From positions 310,001 to 374,000 of the forward strand of contig NZ_JAJIWP010000002.1 in the NCBI RefSeq assembly GCF_020880975.1: 64,000 nt of DNA. The letters run 5' to 3'. This DNA is from Mucilaginibacter sp. UR6-1. GTDB taxonomy: Bacteria > Bacteroidota > Bacteroidia > Sphingobacteriales > Sphingobacteriaceae. Below, one piece after another: positions 62,710 to 64,000 of the stretch (its first letter is position 1; every line of letters begins with the position of its first letter). The notes under the pieces were generated by a model. It did no database searches and was not told the origin of the DNA. It worked only from the letters and a program-made list of their open reading frames with translations. Position numbers and translations under genes: made by a program.

Positions 62710-62758
62710 ATTGAATTAGTGAATTGTTTTTTTAAAATCAATAATTCACTAATTCAAT
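62710..62758. repeat. 16-bp inverted repeat with ATTCAATA repeats
   Basis: ATTGAATTAGTGAATT (62710-62725) pairs with its exact complement at 62743-62758, then AATTCAATA repeats in tandem to about 62777. It lies between the greA stop and the HIT start, so it may end the greA transcript. Confidence 0.7.
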
Positions 62759-62792
62759 AATTCAATAATTCAATAAATCATCCCTCCATAAA

Positions 62793-63266
62793 CTATCTGC
62801 TTATTTCAAGCACCTCAAATTCTATTTTACCGGCAGGTACGGTAATTTCAATTTTTTCACCAACTGATTTACCTAATAAGCCCTGGGCAATAGGTGAACT
62901 TACCGATATTTTACCTGCCTTGAGGTCAGCCTCGGTTTCTGATACCAATTGGTAGCTCATGGTCGCGCCATTCTTCACATTTTTGATCTTTACGATAGAA
63001 AGCGCTAATACTTTTGAATTATCCAATTTTGACTCATCAAGCAAGCGTGCGCTGGATAGTACCCCTTCAAGTTTGGCTATCTTGCCTTCGTGCAAGCCCT
63101 GCGCTTCTTTAGCGGCATCATATTCGGCGTTCTCTGAAAGGTCGCCTTTATCGCGTGCTTCGGCAATTGCTTTGGCAATGTTAGCACGGCCTGTAGTTTT
63201 TAAATACTGTAATTCTTCCTTTAATTTCTCTAAACCATCTTTGGTATAGTATGATACCTCTGCCAT
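62793..63266 (-). CDS. greA: Transcription elongation factor GreA
   Basis: 157 aa, full length. The N-terminal coiled coil has LEKLKEELQYLKTTGRANIA and the tip acidic residues in EARDKGDLSENAEYDAAKE, which reach the polymerase active site; the C-terminal FKBP-like domain ends SPIAQGLLGKSVGEKIEITV. It stimulates cleavage of backtracked RNA. Confidence 0.96.
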   Translation of the reverse strand: MAEVSYYTKDGLEKLKEELQYLKTTGRANIAKAIAEARDKGDLSENAEYDAAKEAQGLHEGKIAKLEGVLSSARLLDESKLDNSKVLALSIVKIKNVKNGATMSYQLVSETEADLKAGKISVSSPIAQGLLGKSVGEKIEITVPAGKIEFEVLEISR

Positions 63267-63485
63267 AACGCACTAATTAAAATTTTAAAACTGTTAATGT
63301 TGTTGGTTCGTGTCAAAAAAAAACCGCCCTTCCTTTTCATCACAAAAGAAGGACGCGACTCTTTTAAAAAACAAACAAGACTATGTGAGCCATGAGCACG
63401 CATAGTCTTGCTTTGATATAAAACGAAGATAAAGGATTTAAATTTTATTCTCCAAATTTTTTATCGGTTTTGAGGGGAGTTCATG

Positions 63486-63551
63486 GTTCATGGATCATAG
63501 TTCATGGGTATAATTATTCTTAAGATACCATTCTAACTATGATCCATGAAC
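63486..63551 (-). terminator. Inverted repeat after the 2-hydroxyacid dehydrogenase gene
   Basis: GTTCATGGATCATAGTT and its exact complement (63535-63551) form a 17-bp stem with a 32-nt loop, 2 bp past the stop codon. Nearby partial copies of TTCATGG/CCATGAA extend it. It is placed as a terminator but lacks a strong T-run. Confidence 0.55.
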
Positions 63552-63553
63552 TA

Positions 63554-64000
63554 TCAACTATGAACTACAAAAGGCAGCTTCCCGGCCAGTACCTCGCTTA
63601 TTTTTCGGTATGATTCAAAGGTCCAGCCGGCAACGTGCGGGGTCAGGATCACCTTGTTGGTTTTGCACAAATCGGCATACCATTCCTGCTCGCCCAGGGC
63701 CGGGAATTTTTCAACCTCCAATACATCCAGCGCGGCGCCTATTATTTTGCCCTGCTCAATAGCATTCAGTACCGAACGTACCTTGGCCGTTTTACCGCGC
63801 GAGGTATTGATGAAGAATATCGACTTTTTAAAGTGAAAAAAATATTCATCATTGGCAAGGTACTGCGTTTCGGCAGTAAGCGGCACGTGCAGGCTTAGTA
63901 TATCGCTGTGCTTAACAATTTCTTCCATACTTACCTCGCGGGCGTATTTATCGCTAAAGCCGGTTTTATACTTATCGTAAGCAATAACGTTAACCTCAAA
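63554..64000 (-). CDS. D-2-hydroxyacid dehydrogenase (SerA-like), C-terminal part
   Basis: The gene runs off the right edge; the 149 codons visible are open to base 64000 (beginning FEVNVIAYDKYKTGF). It shows DILSLHVPLTAETQYL, INTSRGKTAK, AALDVLEVEKFP with the catalytic Glu region and the catalytic His in LTPHVAGWTFES. It probably is D-3-phosphoglycerate dehydrogenase or a close relative; no ACT domain follows, so it is the short form. Confidence 0.85.
   Translation of the reverse strand, partial: FEVNVIAYDKYKTGFSDKYAREVSMEEIVKHSDILSLHVPLTAETQYLANDEYFFHFKKSIFFINTSRGKTAKVRSVLNAIEQGKIIGAALDVLEVEKFPALGEQEWYADLCKTNKVILTPHVAGWTFESYRKISEVLAGKLPFVVHS

Overview
The window reads as chromosomal DNA of a Bacteroidota bacterium, most likely Sphingobacteriaceae (Mucilaginibacter or Pedobacter-like). 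The reasons are AT-leaning intergenic DNA, few Shine-Dalgarno sequences, a TAnnTTTG-type -7 box (for example before sucD), many lipoprotein and secreted glycan-active proteins, LytS/LytTR regulation, and tyrosine recombinases that lack the first catalytic arginine, as IntDOT does. The assignment rests on protein character only; no database search was possible.

Layout. 1-8.3 kb: a plus-strand hemicellulose/mannan degradation cluster (GH2 C-terminus, CBM-GH26 mannanase lipoprotein, serine hydrolase, esterase lipoprotein, alpha/beta hydrolase, GH30-like enzyme). 9.0-21.8 kb: accessory metabolism and regulation: alpha/beta hydrolases, a DUF1223 thioredoxin-fold protein, SDRs with AraC and HxlR regulators, DoxX, OsmC/Ohr, an ABC-F/TetR pair, a haem-binding/P460 cytochrome, and a LytS-LytTR two-component pair.

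22,144-56,464: a 34.3-kb mobilizable genomic island in the 3' end of a tRNA-Asp gene (56450-56523, minus). A 17-bp copy of the tRNA end lies at each edge, the integrase sits next to the tRNA, and paired arm-type sites with 12-bp spacing lie near both ends. The island carries (a) a GIY-YIG protein, a Septu-like ATPase/HNH pair and a GmrSD-like DUF262-DUF1524 protein, all bracketed by a 61-bp inverted repeat; (b) a SAM methyltransferase and a five-gene oxidoreductase operon with a divergent HxlR regulator; (c) a tight three-gene operon of OLD/RecF-type ATPase, TOPRIM-like protein and DUF262 protein lacking a nuclease domain; (d) a remnant of a DUF6602-like gene; (e) two adenine methyltransferases, an unknown 186-aa protein, and McrB- and McrC-like proteins; (f) MobC, a relaxase with a membrane-protein frame nested in its gene, and an oriT-like region, but no type IV secretion genes, so it would be mobilizable rather than self-transmissible; (g) SseB, an XRE regulator, a HEPN protein and two HTH/nucleotidyltransferase toxin-antitoxin-like pairs; (h) two tyrosine recombinases, one with an unusual start. 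Just outside the left edge lies the integrase-proximal end of a second, related but different element, so this tRNA has been targeted more than once.

56.5-64 kb: ordinary chromosome: KDG kinase and KDPG aldolase, an Rrf2 regulator with a matching operator at its own and its neighbour's promoter, sucD, msrB, a HIT protein, greA and a partial 2-hydroxyacid dehydrogenase.

The best candidates for an undescribed system are the ATPase/TOPRIM/DUF262 operon and the two-adenine-methyltransferase/McrBC cassette with its separate putative recognition subunit. Both are inferred from sequence motifs and gene order.
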